Position numbers and translations under genes: made by a program
Notes under the pieces: model-generated
What the model saw: the letters and a program-made list of their open reading frames with translations, nothing else
Databases searched by the model: none
Told to the model about the DNA's origin: nothing
Part shown: piece by piece, positions 1 to 11,952 of the stretch
How positions within the stretch are numbered: the first letter of the stretch is position 1
Layout: each line of letters starts with the position of its first letter
NCBI GenBank assembly: GCA_022496205.1
Contig: WTXD01000012.1
Location: 553,358-617,357, forward strand
Origin: Gloeopeniophorella convolvens
Lineage: Eukaryota; Basidiomycota; Agaricomycetes; Russulales
Reading direction: 5' to 3'
DNA: 64,000 nt

Positions 1-555
1 AGTCCATGTGCGCTCACCTCTTTGGTTAGACCTTCATCGAGTCTTGTCGATGCCCGACACAAGCGCTATTCGCTTACCTTCAAACTCAAACTTCAGCCCA
101 TTCTGACAACCAGGACATGTCGGAAGTCTTACCTGTGAGAAGGTTCGCTGCTGGATCGAGTGGACATCTGAGATCCTGGAGTCCCGTCCAAGCTGACCTC
201 TCTTTACCGTCACCGTGCTCCCCTGACACAGATGCACCTGTGGAGTGGACAAGTCGGGCCGTGTCGATGGCAGACATGATCCATACATGATCCACACGAT
301 CACTTACAGGCCATATAGTTCCATTGTTTCTCTTGTGTCTTCGTGTGTCTTACGCTTGTCAATGTAAATACACATTAGTCCACGAAATATAGGCTTTTCG
401 CAGCCACACTGTTTGACTCTCCGACTGTTGAGCTGACGGCCCCAGCGTTGTTTCCTGCCGTTGTCCTTTGTTCCCGCCCGTGCCATCGTCGCACGTCAGC
501 GCACCAGCACTCTCCCACATCATACATCCTCACTACTTCATACCGTTCTTCCTAC
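1..555. other. Left edge: no confident gene
   Basis: The stretch before the first supported gene has only short overlapping open frames. On the minus strand (about 303 to 34) there are several plausible donors (GTAAGA near 131, GTAAGC near 78), so it may be the 5' end of a minus-strand gene that continues past the left edge. No frame gives a protein I can place. The promoter of the remodeller gene to the right must lie here. Confidence 0.4.
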
Positions 556-705
556 ATGATGTCTCTTGGTCAGGATGCAGCTGCTAAGAGGGTTTGTCGG
601 CCTGCAATTTTACACGAATCTAAGGGGACTTATTGTTTGGGCGCTCGTTCGCAGAGTGCTGCACTGGATCAACTCAGGTTCAAGAAGAAACAGAAAGCGA
701 CAGCA

Positions 706-3700
706 ATGGCTCAAGGCTCGACCACACCCTTGTCAACGTTGTCGGCAAGCTCGTCAGAGTCGCAGTCGCAGTCGCTGCCTCCAATGCCCGCGCAGTCTCG
801 CGACGCGACAGCGCAGATGTCATCCCGCTTCTTCGTTCCGCCACCCACCCCAAACGGAACAATCCTGGTCCCAAGCTCGAGCCCGGTTGCTATCCCTGCC
901 ACCAGTCGTCTCAATCATCATCTACAGCATGATGCGTCGGTTCCTAGGCTCTCACTGCCCATTCCCAGCCACCCGCTTGCCCCCGACGCACTCTCAATGA
1001 CTAGTGGTTTTATCAACGGCAGCACGCTAACAGACGCGTCCTCCACTATAACCACCGGTTCCATTCGCCCTCGAATAGATGGCGACTCTCCTGACGCGCC
1101 GCCACGCAAGCGCCCGCGCCCACCAGTGTCGGATGATCCAATGGACCTGTTCAATGCCCCAGATTCACCTGCTGTGCAGAAGCCCGGCCAACGCCGCGCA
1201 CCCCCGGTCACTCGGATAACGAACGTTTCCACGTCGTCAGATGAATCTATATTGGAAACAAGTACCAATTCCTCCCGTATAGTGCGCGGTGCTCGTCCGG
1301 CTGCGCGCGAAGGGGCGACCGAGGTAGCGGATGATGGTCCCAACTTTCTTCCGTTCCGGATCTCTTTTCCCCAGTTTGAGGAAGGCAAGGTGCGCGCCGC
1401 GTGGCAAAAAGGAGGGCGCGACGTCCGCACGGCAACGGTGCTTCTCCTGGATCCGTCGTTTTCGTACACGCCGCCGGCTCCGCCACTCCCTGCCCCAGTA
1501 CGCAAAGCCCCTTCACCAGCTGTGTCCCCCGCTACCGGGCGCATCAAGGAGCTCGAGAATGCACGAAATGCTGAGCGTGCTGCGGCGAAGGAAAAGGGCA
1601 AGAAGTCCATGATCTATGCAGCGCGAACCAATCTCGCACCCCGCACCTCGACCCCACCGCCTGCCCAGCCCTCAGCCAGTGCCGACGTACAGCAATCACC
1701 GGCTTCCCCAGTGGTCGCGATGCGTCGACTGAAGCGGCCCAAACATATCTCAGATTCCGACGACGAAGAGGAGGCCAAGTCGGGATCAGACGGGAGCTCA
1801 GGTCGCAGCAAACGGCGGACTGAGGAGGATTCATCGGAGGAGCGCCGCGTGCTTACGTATTTCAATGATACTAGCGCTGAGGGTCTGCAAGAGTTGACTG
1901 GTACGATTCTAGCTACAATTGGAGCTTCTCCTGATCCATTGTGGCGCAGGATGCAAGCCGGATCAAGCTCAGGCGATCATTGGACTACGGCCATTCACTT
2001 CCATCGACGACCTCAAGGGAAAGCTTGGTCAACAAGGCAGACGCAAGGCAGGAGCACCAAAGGGTGTCAGCGCACGGATGTTCGATGACTGTGTTGAGAT
2101 CTTTCGTGGGTACGGTGCCGTGGACGACGTCCTTGCGCAGTGTGAGCGCATTGGCTCTCAGCTCAATGCTGCAATTGCGTCATGGTCGAAGGACTCGCGC
2201 AAAGGCAAAGAGAAAGCGACCGCCGAAGACATGGTTGAAGATGGTGCCCTCAGTCTAGTTGCCCCAGTTAGTGAGCGCGCCCCAAAGGATTTCCTCACGG
2301 AACAGCCGAAGGCTCTCTCAAAGGATGTGCAGCTGAAGGAGTATCAGCTCCTCGGTGTTAACTGGCTCCGCCTGTTGTACAGGAAAGGCCGGAGTTGCAT
2401 CTTAGCTGATGAGATGGGTACGTTTCCCAGGCATCCAATCATATGCTCTTGCTTACACCATAGCAAGGTTTGGGAAAAACTGTCCAAGTCATCAGCTTCT
2501 TCGCGCATCTTAAGGAGAGCGGGAAAAAGGGTCCACATCTCATCGTCGTCCCGTAAGTCCACCAGCTTCGTGAGGCGGTGCTGGCCTGCTGATATGTCGA
2601 ATTTTCGTCAACGCAGATCGTCAACGCTGGAGAACTGGGTGCGGGAGTTTGCACGCTTCGCGCCGTCTATCGCCGTCCAGACGTATTACGGAGGCAAAGA
2701 TGATCGGCCTTTACTGCGGCAGACTCTGCTTGAGACACTGAAAAGCCGATCCGCCGGATGGGAGGTGCTTATCACTACGTATAACCTAGCGACAGGCGAT
2801 GACAAGGATCGCAAGTTCCTCAGGAAAATCGACTGGGATGTGAGTAACGGGAATAGGGGCCATCGTTCATGGAGATATTGACAACACGCGACAGGCCTGT
2901 GTCTTCGATGAAGGCCACATCTTGAAGAACTTTGATTCACAACGATACCAGACCTTGATGCGGAACAAGTCTGAGTGGCGTCTGTTACTCACAGGGACGC
3001 CGTTGCAGAACAACCTGCAGGAGCTGGTGGTACGTCATTCACATGCGTCTGCCTTCCACTTCTCGTTGATTGATGCAATATAGTCATTGATGAACTTCAT
3101 CTTGCCCGACCTGCTGGAAGATTCATTACAATCGCTGAGGGCTGTGTTCAAGACCAAGGGCGATTCGAAGGTCACTCTGCTGGCACAGGAACGGGTTTCC
3201 CGCGCGAAGAAGATGATGACGCCCTTTGTCCTGCGCCGAAGGAAGGACCAGGCACGTCCTCGTTGCACAGAATCGCTGCTCTTGTCACGCTGATACGATA
3301 ACGCTCCAGGTCCTCAAGGAGTTACCAAAGAAGAGGGAGCGAATCGAGTGGTGCGATATGACCCCCCAACAGCACACTATCTACAGCGACGCGCTCAATC
3401 GCTCTCGGAAGACCATATTCGATGTGGAATCAGAAGCATCTACCCCTGGAGTCGAGACCCCTCCTATAAACGGCCGACCAAAACCGACAAAGAAGTCCAA
3501 GGTCCCGCGGACGAAGGACAAGTTGTACCTGGAGAACAGCTCGAACGTGTTGATGGACCTGCGCAAGGCCGCTTCACATCCCATGCTATTCCGGACGCTG
3601 TATACGGACAGGACGCTCGACGCTGTGACGAAGGCGCTGGTCAAGGAACCCGACTTCAAGAAGCGAGGCGCTCTCGCGCAGTACGTCAAGGAGGATATGG

Positions 3701-4512
3701 CGGTCATGACGGATGCCGAGCTCCAAGTCTATCTTTCGACCTACGTGGTGCGTAGCACGCTTGTATCGCGGTTGTCATGCAGCTCATCGACGGTCTCTCT
3801 AGTCAACCCGAAAGTTCCTGCAAGACGAGGGGTGCTACTTGGAGGCGGGCAAGGTGCAAACTCTCTTGCGGTTGCTGAAGGAATATCAGGCTGAGGGGCG
3901 GCGGACACTGATCTTCTCCCAAGTACGTCACGTGCCCCCTCTCCCGCATCTTGAGATGAACTCACGCGCACACAGTTTACCCAAATCTTGGATATCCTGC
4001 AAGCTGTCTTTAAGATTCAGCAGATCAAATACCTTCTCCTTACTGGCGCGACGGCTGTTGACGTTAGGCAGTCCTTGGTTGACGAGTTCAACGAAGACGA
4101 GTCAATACCGTGCTTCCTGTTGTCAACGAAAGCCGGCGGCATGGGGATTAATTTGACAGCCGCCAGCGTCGTCATTCTGTACGTCGTCAACCTTTCGTTC
4201 CGCGTTTGCGTCATCTCATACTGTGCCAGGTTTGACCAGGACTTCAATCCTCATAACGACAAGCAGGCGCAGGATCGCGCGTATCGTATCGGACAGAAAC
4301 GAGACGTCGACGTCGTGAAGTTGATCACCCGAAACTCCATCGAAGAGGATATGCTTCGTCTGGGACAGACAAAGCTAGCACTCGACGAAGCAGTCGCAGG
4401 TGATGCTGGCGGGCAGGGTGGGGAGGACTTCGAGCGCAAGATGAAGACGTCGCTCATGAGCACACTGCGCAAGCAGCTTGCCACCACGGAGATTGCGGAC
4501 GCGCCGAGCTGA
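706..4512 (+). CDS. FUN30: Fun30/SMARCAD1-type SNF2 chromatin remodeller
   Basis: SNF2-family ATPase that remodels nucleosomes; Fun30/SMARCAD1/Fft3 proteins act in heterochromatin maintenance and DNA-end resection. Exons: 706-1900, 1950-2417, 2468-2552, 2617-2839, 2895-3029, 3084-3251, 3310-3747, 3803-3922, 3976-4178, 4230-4512, giving 1105 aa. A long low-complexity Ser/Pro N-terminus is followed by a CUE-like [18 protein letters not shown] segment formed across the first splice. The helicase core shows LADEMGLGKT (Walker A, split by intron 2), [34 protein letters not shown] and QDRAYRIGQ. The DEGH box is characteristic of this subfamily. The intron at 3252-3309 has a GC donor. The start is uncertain: an in-frame ATG at 556 would add 50 residues. 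Family assignment is secure; biological role is inferred. Confidence 0.93.
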
Positions 4513-4648
4513 TACAGTTATCCACACAGTTGTCTCGCATGCGATTGATTCTCATTACATTTGCACACGCTTTGCTTTCTTGCTTTGCATACTCAGTACA
4601 CCCCAACCTGTATTATACGGACAGCGGAAAAACATCGTTCTAGAGGTC

Positions 4649-5437
4649 TCACAGGAATACGGACAGCCCTCGCACGAGGCGGTCGACGCTCGCACGGAAG
4701 TACTCGTTGTCGACACCCTGTTCGCGCGAGTCCATGGACGCGAGGGGATTGCGCACGACATACTCCAGGAATGGTCCCGTGTATATCGAGCGCATGACGA
4801 AGCGCAGCGACTCGGCATTCGGGTCGCTCAGCATGACGAAGCGGTAGCCTGAGACGGTCTCGAAGAGGTGCAGCTTGTACGCGGACGTGCGGTAGCAGAC
4901 GAACGTCTCGTCCCTGCCAGGTACCACACAAACGGGTCAGATCAGGTCATCCAGCGGCAGACGGGTGTGCGCACCGGCCAGACAGCCGCTTGATCATGTT
5001 GCGCAGCGAGAGAATGACACCGTACACTAGCTTCGCCTCTTCGTCGAACGGCAAGCCCGTGCCCCCCGCCGGCGCGGACGGCGGCATGCCCCCCGCCTGC
5101 GTCTGCAGGAGCGGCGGCGCGCTCTGGGGCTCCTGCTGCGGCTGCCCCGCGCCGCCGAACGCGACGAGCACGCCGGCGCCGGCGCCGAGCGTGTTGCGCG
5201 GGCTCGTGATGGGCGTGCCGGGCGCGGACGCCGGCGCGGAGGCGGGGAGCGGCGCGAGGGCGTGCGAGACGCCCTGCAGGAGGCCGCCGCCCTCGTTGGC
5301 GCGCCGCGGACGCTTGGTGCGGTGCCAGTCGTGGTAGTAGGCGCAGTTGCAGTGTCTGGGGGCTGGATGTAGGTGGGCCAGGTCGTGAGTGCGAGGTGGG
5401 CGCACCGGTCAAAGATGTATAGGCAGTAGATCGTCAT
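4649..5437 (-). CDS. BET5: TRAPP complex subunit Bet5 (TRAPPC1)
   Basis: Small longin-fold subunit of the TRAPP vesicle-tethering complex, which activates Ypt1/Rab1 in ER-Golgi traffic. Exons (minus): 5437-5406, 5355-4975, 4913-4649; 225 aa. It begins MTIYCLYIFDR and, after the first splice, reads HCNCAYYHDWHR, the conserved Bet5 start. The C-terminal half (FVCYRTSAYKLHLFETVSGY, then the FVMRSIYTGPFLEYVVRNP region) matches TRAPPC1. An insert of about 70 residues rich in Gly, Ala, Pro and Gln separates the first strand region from the rest, making it longer than the animal protein (about 145 aa). It converges with the remodeller gene, with 136 bp between the stop codons. Confidence 0.9.
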
Positions 5438-6164
5438 CGCGGTGGACTTGCGCCTCTGTCAGCCCGGTCCGGTCGGAGACACGCGATTATTGTTGTTTCC
5501 CCCGTGACGGAAGCCCTTCGTTGATGCCGATGGGGGCGAAGTGGGTGGTGCGGCAACGTCTGCTAAAGTTGGCAGGCTGTGTGCGTGAGTCGACAGAGCG
5601 AAGTGCTACGGGCCGGACCTCCGCACACTTGATCATCGACTTAGCCTAACTTAGTAGCCGACTCGGACTCGTCCGGGCCATCTCCCGACGCCTTCCCTTC
5701 TTATATTTAGCTCAAGCGAAATCCTTGGCAACTAATGTTCTGCGAGCTTCAGCTTCAGTGCTTGTCGCGCCAAGCCGTCAATTTGAGAACACGGCCACCC
5801 ATTTCCTGTTATGTGCACTGTCCTAGCACGCATATGGCACGAAGGCTGAGATCGCTGGACAATTAAAGCTCCTGTGAGCAACGTGCAATCAAGTGATGCA
5901 ACGTCGTGCTTTCCCGGAGGCCGCAGAAGCGAAGCTGTACTCCGATATACAGCGGAACCATGTATCCAAGTGGGGCTCACAGGGACATCGGACACCGTTC
6001 GTTTTACCTCTCATCGACTTATCAATTCACAGTAGCCAGCTATGACGAGAACATACAAGAATAACGAGCGTACATACTGGATGGAGATCCTGCAAAACGA
6101 GTACGCCCCCAACTCACATGTCAAAAGGCCTCCCTCCCTTCCATATGTCCGTGAATCCGCCGAA
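5438..6164. other. Intergenic, no gene seen
   Basis: 727 bp between the start of BET5 and the stop of the next minus-strand gene. Only short frames are present and none has coding character. It must hold the BET5 promoter and the 3' UTR of the neighbouring gene. Confidence 0.5.
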
Positions 6165-7204
6165 TCAGACTTTCGAGTCGCTGAAGCCCTGCTTTTCGTC
6201 TGAGTAGTGGGGTGCACCGTCCGCGACGTAAGGTGGCGTTGCTCCATTGGGGGGTCCATTGTAATTTCCGTAGAGCGGAACGTCTCCGTACATGTTGGGC
6301 TTCTGGAAGCCCTGCTGTACTCCAGGGAAGCCATTGTTGGCACTCGGGTCAATGGGACCATTAATCCACTGTATGGGTCAACACAAGTACAGCGCCATGA
6401 GGAGCAATGGGGCCTACCGAGGGCATGTACGCAGCAGGATGGAAGTACGAGTGCATCGGCGCGTGGGGAGTGGTGATAGTCAGGCGCTGGTCGGGCAGAT
6501 GAGCCGGGGTGGGGCAGGAAGAAGCGTCCGGGTGCGCACCGTATTGTACGAAAAAGAACTTGAGAGCTTGACAGTCCACACTGGCACAAATGCTCCCGAC
6601 GCCCCAATGCGCGCATCTTCTGCCTCCCACCGTTTGACCAACTTGCTTGCGCGTGCCTGACCAAGGCTCTTCCACACGATAAGAGGCGTGTAGATGGCAA
6701 ATGCGACGCCGAACGCGATGGCAATCGATATGAGACGGGACTGGTGGAGTGCGTCAAAGTTGTCGTTGTCCTTCTTCTCCAGGGAGTGCAAAATCAAGTT
6801 GTGGACCCCCGTCGGAACGGCGATGGAGGCACTGTGGTGCGTCCGAGTGAGCGAGTGTGGTGAGTAGCAAGTGCATGCAAGCTTTACATCAGAGCAAACA
6901 GGAACAAGACGCCCTCCATTATAGGCTTGTTATAACGGGCGCTCATCCGAACAAGCTGTGGAATGCGGGTCGCCCAGGCGTCCGCAGTGACCTGACGACG
7001 GTTCAGCGGCGCGGCCCCGGACAAGAAAATGGGGCACTCACATGCTCGTGCAGCTCGTAGGGCAAGATGGGCACTGGCTGCTTCGGGTTGAGGTACTGTG
7101 CATAGTAAATTAGCCAGGACGATAAAGGTACCACCACCAAAAAATCAAGGACGGACCAAGATAACCTGGCCAGGAGTCCGCTCAGAGACGACAGAAACGT
7201 TCAT
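6165..7204 (-). CDS. Two-helix membrane protein of unknown function
   Basis: I do not recognise this family. Six exons (minus): 7204-7166, 7095-7042, 6991-6888, 6831-6540, 6486-6418, 6368-6165; 253 aa, every junction in frame. The N-terminus is MNVSVVSERTPGQ followed by a Pro-rich segment (YLNPKQPVPILPYELHEH). Two hydrophobic segments follow: one around GVLFLFALIASIAVPTG (about residues 58-74) and one around LISIAIAFGVAFAIYTPLIV (about 96-115). A charged stretch (VKRWEAEDARIG) comes next and the C-terminal third is soluble, rich in Pro, Asn, Gly and Tyr, ending FSDSKV. Topology suggests a small endomembrane protein with a long polar tail, probably fungus-specific. The fifth exon is the least certain. 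Confidence 0.65.
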
Positions 7205-7558
7205 TTCGGATCAGGAAAATGGAGCTTGGACGAATGTGAGTTGCAAAGAAATAAAACAAGTGCAACAACCAGGCTGCAGCGAGAAAAGATCGTGAAATCG
7301 AGCCAGTCGACGAGCAGAGGAACAGAGCCGGTCTGTGGACTGTGGAAGAGGAGAGGTGGCAAAGAGCAAGTGCGCTGACCGGCGGTATCGCTCGGGAGCG
7401 GAGAGATCCGTCGACGTCGCCAAGCGGCAACCCCGCTCGCAACGCGCAACGATTGGCTTCGCGACCGCGCCGGCGCTTGCGCGGGGCTCAGCCAGTGGCA
7501 CCGAGCGGCCGCACAGGACATGGAGCATCAAAGCCATCACGTCGGCGATTGCAAATCA
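7205..7558. other. Intergenic promoter stretch
   Basis: 354 bp between the start of the two-helix membrane gene and the stop of RMT2, both on the minus strand. Open frames on both strands are short and overlapping. I see no gene. Confidence 0.5.
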
Positions 7559-9095
7559 TCACGGCTGCATAGTCTTTGTTCGAATCCGCCCCACTGGCAG
7601 TCGATACAGCCTCTGCGTGAAGTACTCTCTCGTCTTTCCCCATCGGTCTTCCGAATCCTGTGTCGCAACATCCACGTCCTCCCACTCCACATCAATGCCC
7701 AAATCGGCGAGGTTAAGCTCGGATAGATGCGTGTAGACGTCGTAGAAGAGCGCATCTGACAGATGGCAGATATCAGAGCCGTGGCATGCAGAAGGTAGAA
7801 TGAACGCGCACTCGTGGCACCCAGCCCGTTGAAGAAGCTGAATCGGGCGTCCGGACCGGCGAGCAGCTTCGGGACGTGGTCGAAAAAGCGTCGTAGCGCT
7901 GGGGGGCATCGTTAAGCCGCTAGAAGTGCGACGGGCTCTTGAGCTTACCGTCATAATCCTCGGAAAACGTGTCCGTGTACACAGCATCGAAGGTGATGTC
8001 TTCGAGCGTCTTGGTGCCCACGAAGTCCTGCCATCTGCCTTCGAGGATGATAACGCCCTTCTTGTCATACCAACCCTGTTCACGCATATGTCTGAGGACG
8101 TCTGGGTGCGGCTCTATGATGGCGTGCGTCGAAGGTGGAGTTGGCAGGGATTGGAAGAACGAGTCGATCTTCGTAGGCTGACAGTAAGCACGAAGCGCGG
8201 CGTACGCGCGGGGTTTGGGATGTGCTTACGATACCTAGTCCAAAGCCTACGTTGAGCACCTTGAGACCCGCATGCACGCTCGACTGGCTGCCGCATAGCC
8301 TGCGCACTGTTTCTTGCACTTAGGTCCTGCCGCCCCTGAGCGCGTAAGACAATATGCAGCAAGGGATGAACGCACTGATTTCGCGCTCCCAGCCCATCAT
8401 CACGCCGACTTCGGTGCCGTCTTCGCTCTGAACCATGCATATCTCTTGTCCATACGCATCGGTCGTGTATCGCAGACGCGACGACAGGAATTTGTCGGTA
8501 GAGCCCAGAGCGGTGTTGTCTTCCTCCTTGAGCACGAGCGCGTCGGCCTCCTCGCCATGTGAGGCGAGCAGCTGGATTATAAGTTCTGCATCGAGTTCTG
8601 CGTCGGCGGGAGAAAGGGTGCAAGGTCGGCGCAGAGAGCAACGCACCGGAGCGGAGGCCTGCGTCTCGGATGGCGCGGTAGCTCTCCTCGTCGTTCAGCG
8701 AGAGAGCGACGTCGCCTGCAGTGTTCCCAGTGTTATCCGCTGTACACATATTAGTTCTTCTCTGCGTGCTATAAAACGAATAAGCACGCACCAAGATTCC
8801 ACGGCGCGCCCTCCTTCAACAGCTTCTTGACGAGCTCTGCGTCCTCGACACTCGCTGCGGCATGCAGCGCCGACCACCCGTCCTCGTCCTGATACCATAG
8901 CGGCGCGTCATCGTCTATCAGCTTTTGTATGTCTTCCGGGGGCGCGTAGTCAAGTATAGCATAAACGAGTGATTGTCCCAGCGCGGCGATCTCCTCTTCG
9001 TCGACATAATCCGGGTCTCCGTCGTCATCGATGACCTGGTCGATAGGCTTGTCGTCTTCTGTAGGTCTTGCAGCGGTCTGGTGTTCCTTTTCCAT
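7559..9095 (-). CDS. RMT2: Protein arginine N5-methyltransferase Rmt2
   Basis: Rmt2 methylates the delta (N5) nitrogen of arginine using S-adenosylmethionine; its yeast substrate is ribosomal protein Rpl12. Seven exons (minus): 9095-8792, 8739-8647, 8597-8376, 8312-8230, 8168-7949, 7898-7812, 7755-7559; 401 aa, close to the yeast enzyme (about 412). The N-terminal half is ankyrin-like (DGWSALHAAASVEDAELVKK, then NTGNTAGDVALSLNDEESY). The methyltransferase half has VGVMMGWEREI, the SAM-binding LKVLNVGFGLGI, then IIEPHPDVLRHM and DFVGTKTLEDITFDAVYTD. The exon 4/5 acceptor was chosen at 8169 because it gives GIIDSFFQ, matching the family. Confidence 0.93.
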
Positions 9096-9377
9096 GATGA
9101 AGAAGACTTTGGCCGAAGCTCAAGCTGATTTGAACGGTACGCTAATTAACTTGTCTCAGTTGTCCCAATCGCGCAGTGCAAATTATGCAGGTATCACGCG
9201 ATCACGTGCCCCACGCGCAAAGGGCGCATCATGTGACTTGAGGCACACTCAAGGCCTGGGACGCCAGCCGGCGACTCGGGATAAGCAATACATAGTAGTG
9301 CACATTGATTCTCCAGACCGGAAAGTACAACAAATTTCAAGATGAAGCTACGCTTTCTCCGCGAAGGCCAACTCCGC

Positions 9378-10454
9378 TCACCCAGACCAGACAGCGGGGC
9401 CGGGGATAGTGTAGTTGGTGACGCCGGGCTGCGAGTAGACATCGATGGTGACGCCGGGGTCAGAGCTGTGCAAAAAATGGGGAGCGTCAACATGTGTGTG
9501 GCTGCGTGCGCGGGGCCGAGGGGCACTCACGCGCTGTAGGCGCCAGGGAGCTTGACGAGGAAGCTGCTCGGCGGCGTCGCGGTGCCCGAGCCCGTGACGA
9601 CGAGCTGCGCGCACTCGGCGTAGAACTGCGGCTGGTCGGACGTGTGGATCGCGAGCAGCTCGTGGCGGATGAAGTAGTTGCCCGGCGCGAGGCTCGCGGG
9701 GATCGTCGTCGTCCAGGACGAGTTGTCGTTCACGAGCTCCCCCATGCCCCAGAGGCCTGTCGGGAGGTCGCCGGAGATGAGGCCGGCCTGGTCGATCTTG
9801 AACTGCGGTGGGGGTCAGGACGGTGTATGGGGGGACGGACGGATGGTGGCAGTACGAACCCAATCGAGCTGGGAGGTCGTCGCGCTCGTGCAGTCGCCGC
9901 CGCAGTTGGCCATGTAGACCATGACAGGGCCGATGGTGTGAGGCCAGGGGTTGCTGCGCGGGCTAGTCAGAATCGTGCGGAAGAAGCCCGGCGCTGGGTT
10001 TGCTTACTTCCAGTAGGCAATCACGGTCGCGCCAGCTGCAGCAGAACCTTGTTAGCACTTCGGTGTGCGAAAGAGCAGTCTGTTGCTAACCTGGGACGGT
10101 GGCCGACTTCTGGCCAGAGCCGAGGCTGGCACCGTTGGTGTTGCACGACAGGAGAGAATCAGTCGGGTCGGTGATCGGGTTGTACGTGTCCCACTGCGGG
10201 GGGGTAGATTAGTCGTGTCGGTGGTTGACTTCTTGAGCATTATGTACCTCGCGCTGGATGCTCGACTGGCCGGTGGGGGTGTTGTACGGGACGAAACTAC
10301 GCTTTTGTCAGTATGCGATGTCAATGTTTGAAGCCATGGCATTGATGTACCCGTTGTAGGTCACTCCGTTGAAGCTGTACGACAGGACACCGCCATGGGC
10401 GAGCACCTGCGAGGCGGACAGGGCAAGCGAGGCGAAGGCAGAGGAGAGGCGCAT
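9378..10454 (-). CDS. AA9 lytic polysaccharide monooxygenase (former GH61)
   Basis: Secreted copper enzyme that oxidatively cleaves cellulose. Seven exons (minus): 10454-10351, 10296-10248, 10193-10091, 10035-10008, 9953-9860, 9802-9531, 9465-9378; 245 aa. A signal peptide (MRLSSAFASLALSASQVLA) ends right before HGGV, so the mature protein starts with the His1 needed for the copper brace. The second ligand is in NNPWPHTIGPVMVYMA and the axial Tyr in QPQFYAECAQL. Cysteines at LLSCNTN, ANCGGDC and AECAQ fit the usual disulfides. There is no CBM1 module, so it is a single-domain AA9. This gene is the best ecological clue in the window and points to plant-biomass decay. Confidence 0.95.
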
Positions 10455-10504
10455 GATGCTGCAGGTAGCTCGACCGATGCTGCTCAAACTTGGTCGCTGC
10501 ACCG

Positions 10505-10515
10505 TCCTTTTATGC
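10505..10515 (-). promoter_or_regulatory. TATA-like element of the AA9 gene
   Basis: On the minus strand GCATAAAAGGA lies about 50-60 bp upstream of the AA9 start codon, a normal spacing for a regulated fungal gene with a short leader. Function is inferred from position only. Confidence 0.45.
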
Positions 10516-11214
10516 TGCAGCTCGAGGTGCTCATGATCGTCCGTCGAGGGCTAAACCTCGGCTGCCCAGTGGAGACGACACGCGCGCCGGCTTCAAGTGA
10601 AGAAGACGCATAGACGGTGCCGTGCCCCCATGGCCCGACGTTTCTGGCATAGAAGAGCACAGAAGACTAAGGGTAACCATGTTGAGTAACATTGTGGCAC
10701 CCCAAAACGCGAAGCTGGGCTTCGGAACGGGTCGCAGCAGCAGCTGATGGCGAGAAGTGGCAAGCTCGCAAGAGCGCGGCCGACTGGCGACAGACAACGA
10801 TCCGAGAAACATGCTGCACGTCGGAGGAATGCGAGTAAGCCCTGGTGTCGAGCGCCGCAGAGAGGTGTATTATTAGACCGTTCATCGAGCGTAGATCGGG
10901 CAGGCAGCGTACTCTGTTGCTAAACTTATACACCAGGAAGCTGCTAGCTTCAAAAAATAGACGTACATGGCGGATATACGGCGGAATAATCACTCCACAC
11001 CGCTCCACAAGACGGGGAAAATGGCCTGCGAGAGCTCTCCGACGCTGCGACGGAAGAGGCGCCGCAGATGCCGACGGCAAACACAAGGGAGGATAATAGT
11101 GTACAAGTACTCTGTGCGGCGAGCACCTGAGAACCCCAAACGTCAGTGCAGGAAAGAGCTCGGAAGGTCGGACATGGGAGCGTACAATGAGCAGCAGCCT
11201 TGAGTACTAGGTTA
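10516..11214. other. Intergenic upstream of AA9, no gene seen
   Basis: About 700 bp between the AA9 promoter and the stop of the PRKRIP1-like gene. The longest minus-strand frame (11086-10667) has no recognisable sequence and no supporting splice signals. It most likely holds the regulatory region of the LPMO gene. Confidence 0.45.
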
Positions 11215-11952
11215 TCAGTCATCCTCGTGAATCGTAATGCTTGGGATCTCCGCAATTGGGACGTTCAGAGGAGAGCCAGTTTCCTGTTCGTCCACGACTG
11301 AGGCGGGCTGCGGGCCTGCCTCCTCTTCGTTCTCCTTGCCGCCTTCATCTCCATCCTCGTCGCTCTCCTCTCCCGGTCGCCGGAACGCGACGGCTTTCCC
11401 GTTGACAACTCGGCGCTTCTTCAGTAATGGGGCGTCGCCTGCATTCGTGCCAGCAGTTTGACTGCCTCCCTCCGCAGGTTTGGCACCCTTCAATGCACGT
11501 TCCTTCTTCTTTTGCCTTCTTGCACGGTTCTTAGCCGTTTTAGCGTCGGCCTCCTCTTCCCTTCGTCGTTTCCTCTCCTCGAACTCGCGCGTCTCCGCTG
11601 TCTGTCGAAACGTGTGAGCGATGGCCGCGACGTGAGAGAACATATGATTGCGCACCTTTTGCGCGTCGTCACTGATGGCCTTTATCCGCTCGTACTCCCT
11701 CCGTCGACTCGCTTTGTAGACATGGAACTCGCCGCTCCCTGCACCTGCACTAGAACCCTGGACGTTCTTCATCATGTCGCGTGGTGGGCGGATGGCCTTT
11801 TCCTTGGGTGCTGCAGGGATCGGTGCAGGCTTGGCGGGGTCCTTCAGCAGCCGCTCGAGCTGCTGCCGTTGCTTCTCGAGCGCATTGCGTGCATGGCGCG
11901 TCGAGTTGCCCTCTGTTGGGCCTGCGGGTGCTGGTGACGGGGAATGGGACAT
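11215..11952 (-). CDS. PRKRIP1-like (DUF1168) spliceosomal protein
   Basis: The conserved block MKNVQGSSAGAGSGEFHVY followed by RRREYERI identifies the DUF1168/PRKRIP1 family; human PRKRIP1 is a bridging helix in the C-complex spliceosome. The frame is open from 11952 to 11215 (245 codons), but 11655-11602 is probably a 54-nt intron (GTGCGC donor, GACAG acceptor). Removing it joins SDDAQK to TAETREFEERKRRR and makes the long basic helix collinear with the human protein, giving 227 aa. The C-terminus is acidic (EESDEDGDEGGKENEEEAG). A nuclear role is inferred from the family. It follows NSA2 on the same strand, 147 bp from the NSA2 stop. Confidence 0.88.
   Translation of the reverse strand: MSHSPSPAPAGPTEGNSTRHARNALEKQRQQLERLLKDPAKPAPIPAAPKEKAIRPPRDMMKNVQGSSAGAGSGEFHVYKASRRREYERIKAISDDAQKVRNHMFSHVAAIAHTFRQTAETREFEERKRRREEEADAKTAKNRARRQKKKERALKGAKPAEGGSQTAGTNAGDAPLLKKRRVVNGKAVAFRRPGEESDEDGDEGGKENEEEAGPQPASVVDEQETGSPLNVPIAEIPSITIHEDD

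Noticed and set aside
86..295. GEHGDG word (ASVSGEHGDGKERSAW) resembling FAD-linked oxidase C-terminal motifs
   Set aside because: It occurs near the ATG of a short frame with no flanking oxidase sequence or splice partner; in the real family the motif is near the C-terminus. Probably chance.
9194..9526. Antisense frame overlapping the AA9 3' end
   Set aside because: A reading of the LPMO C-terminal exons in another frame; no independent support.
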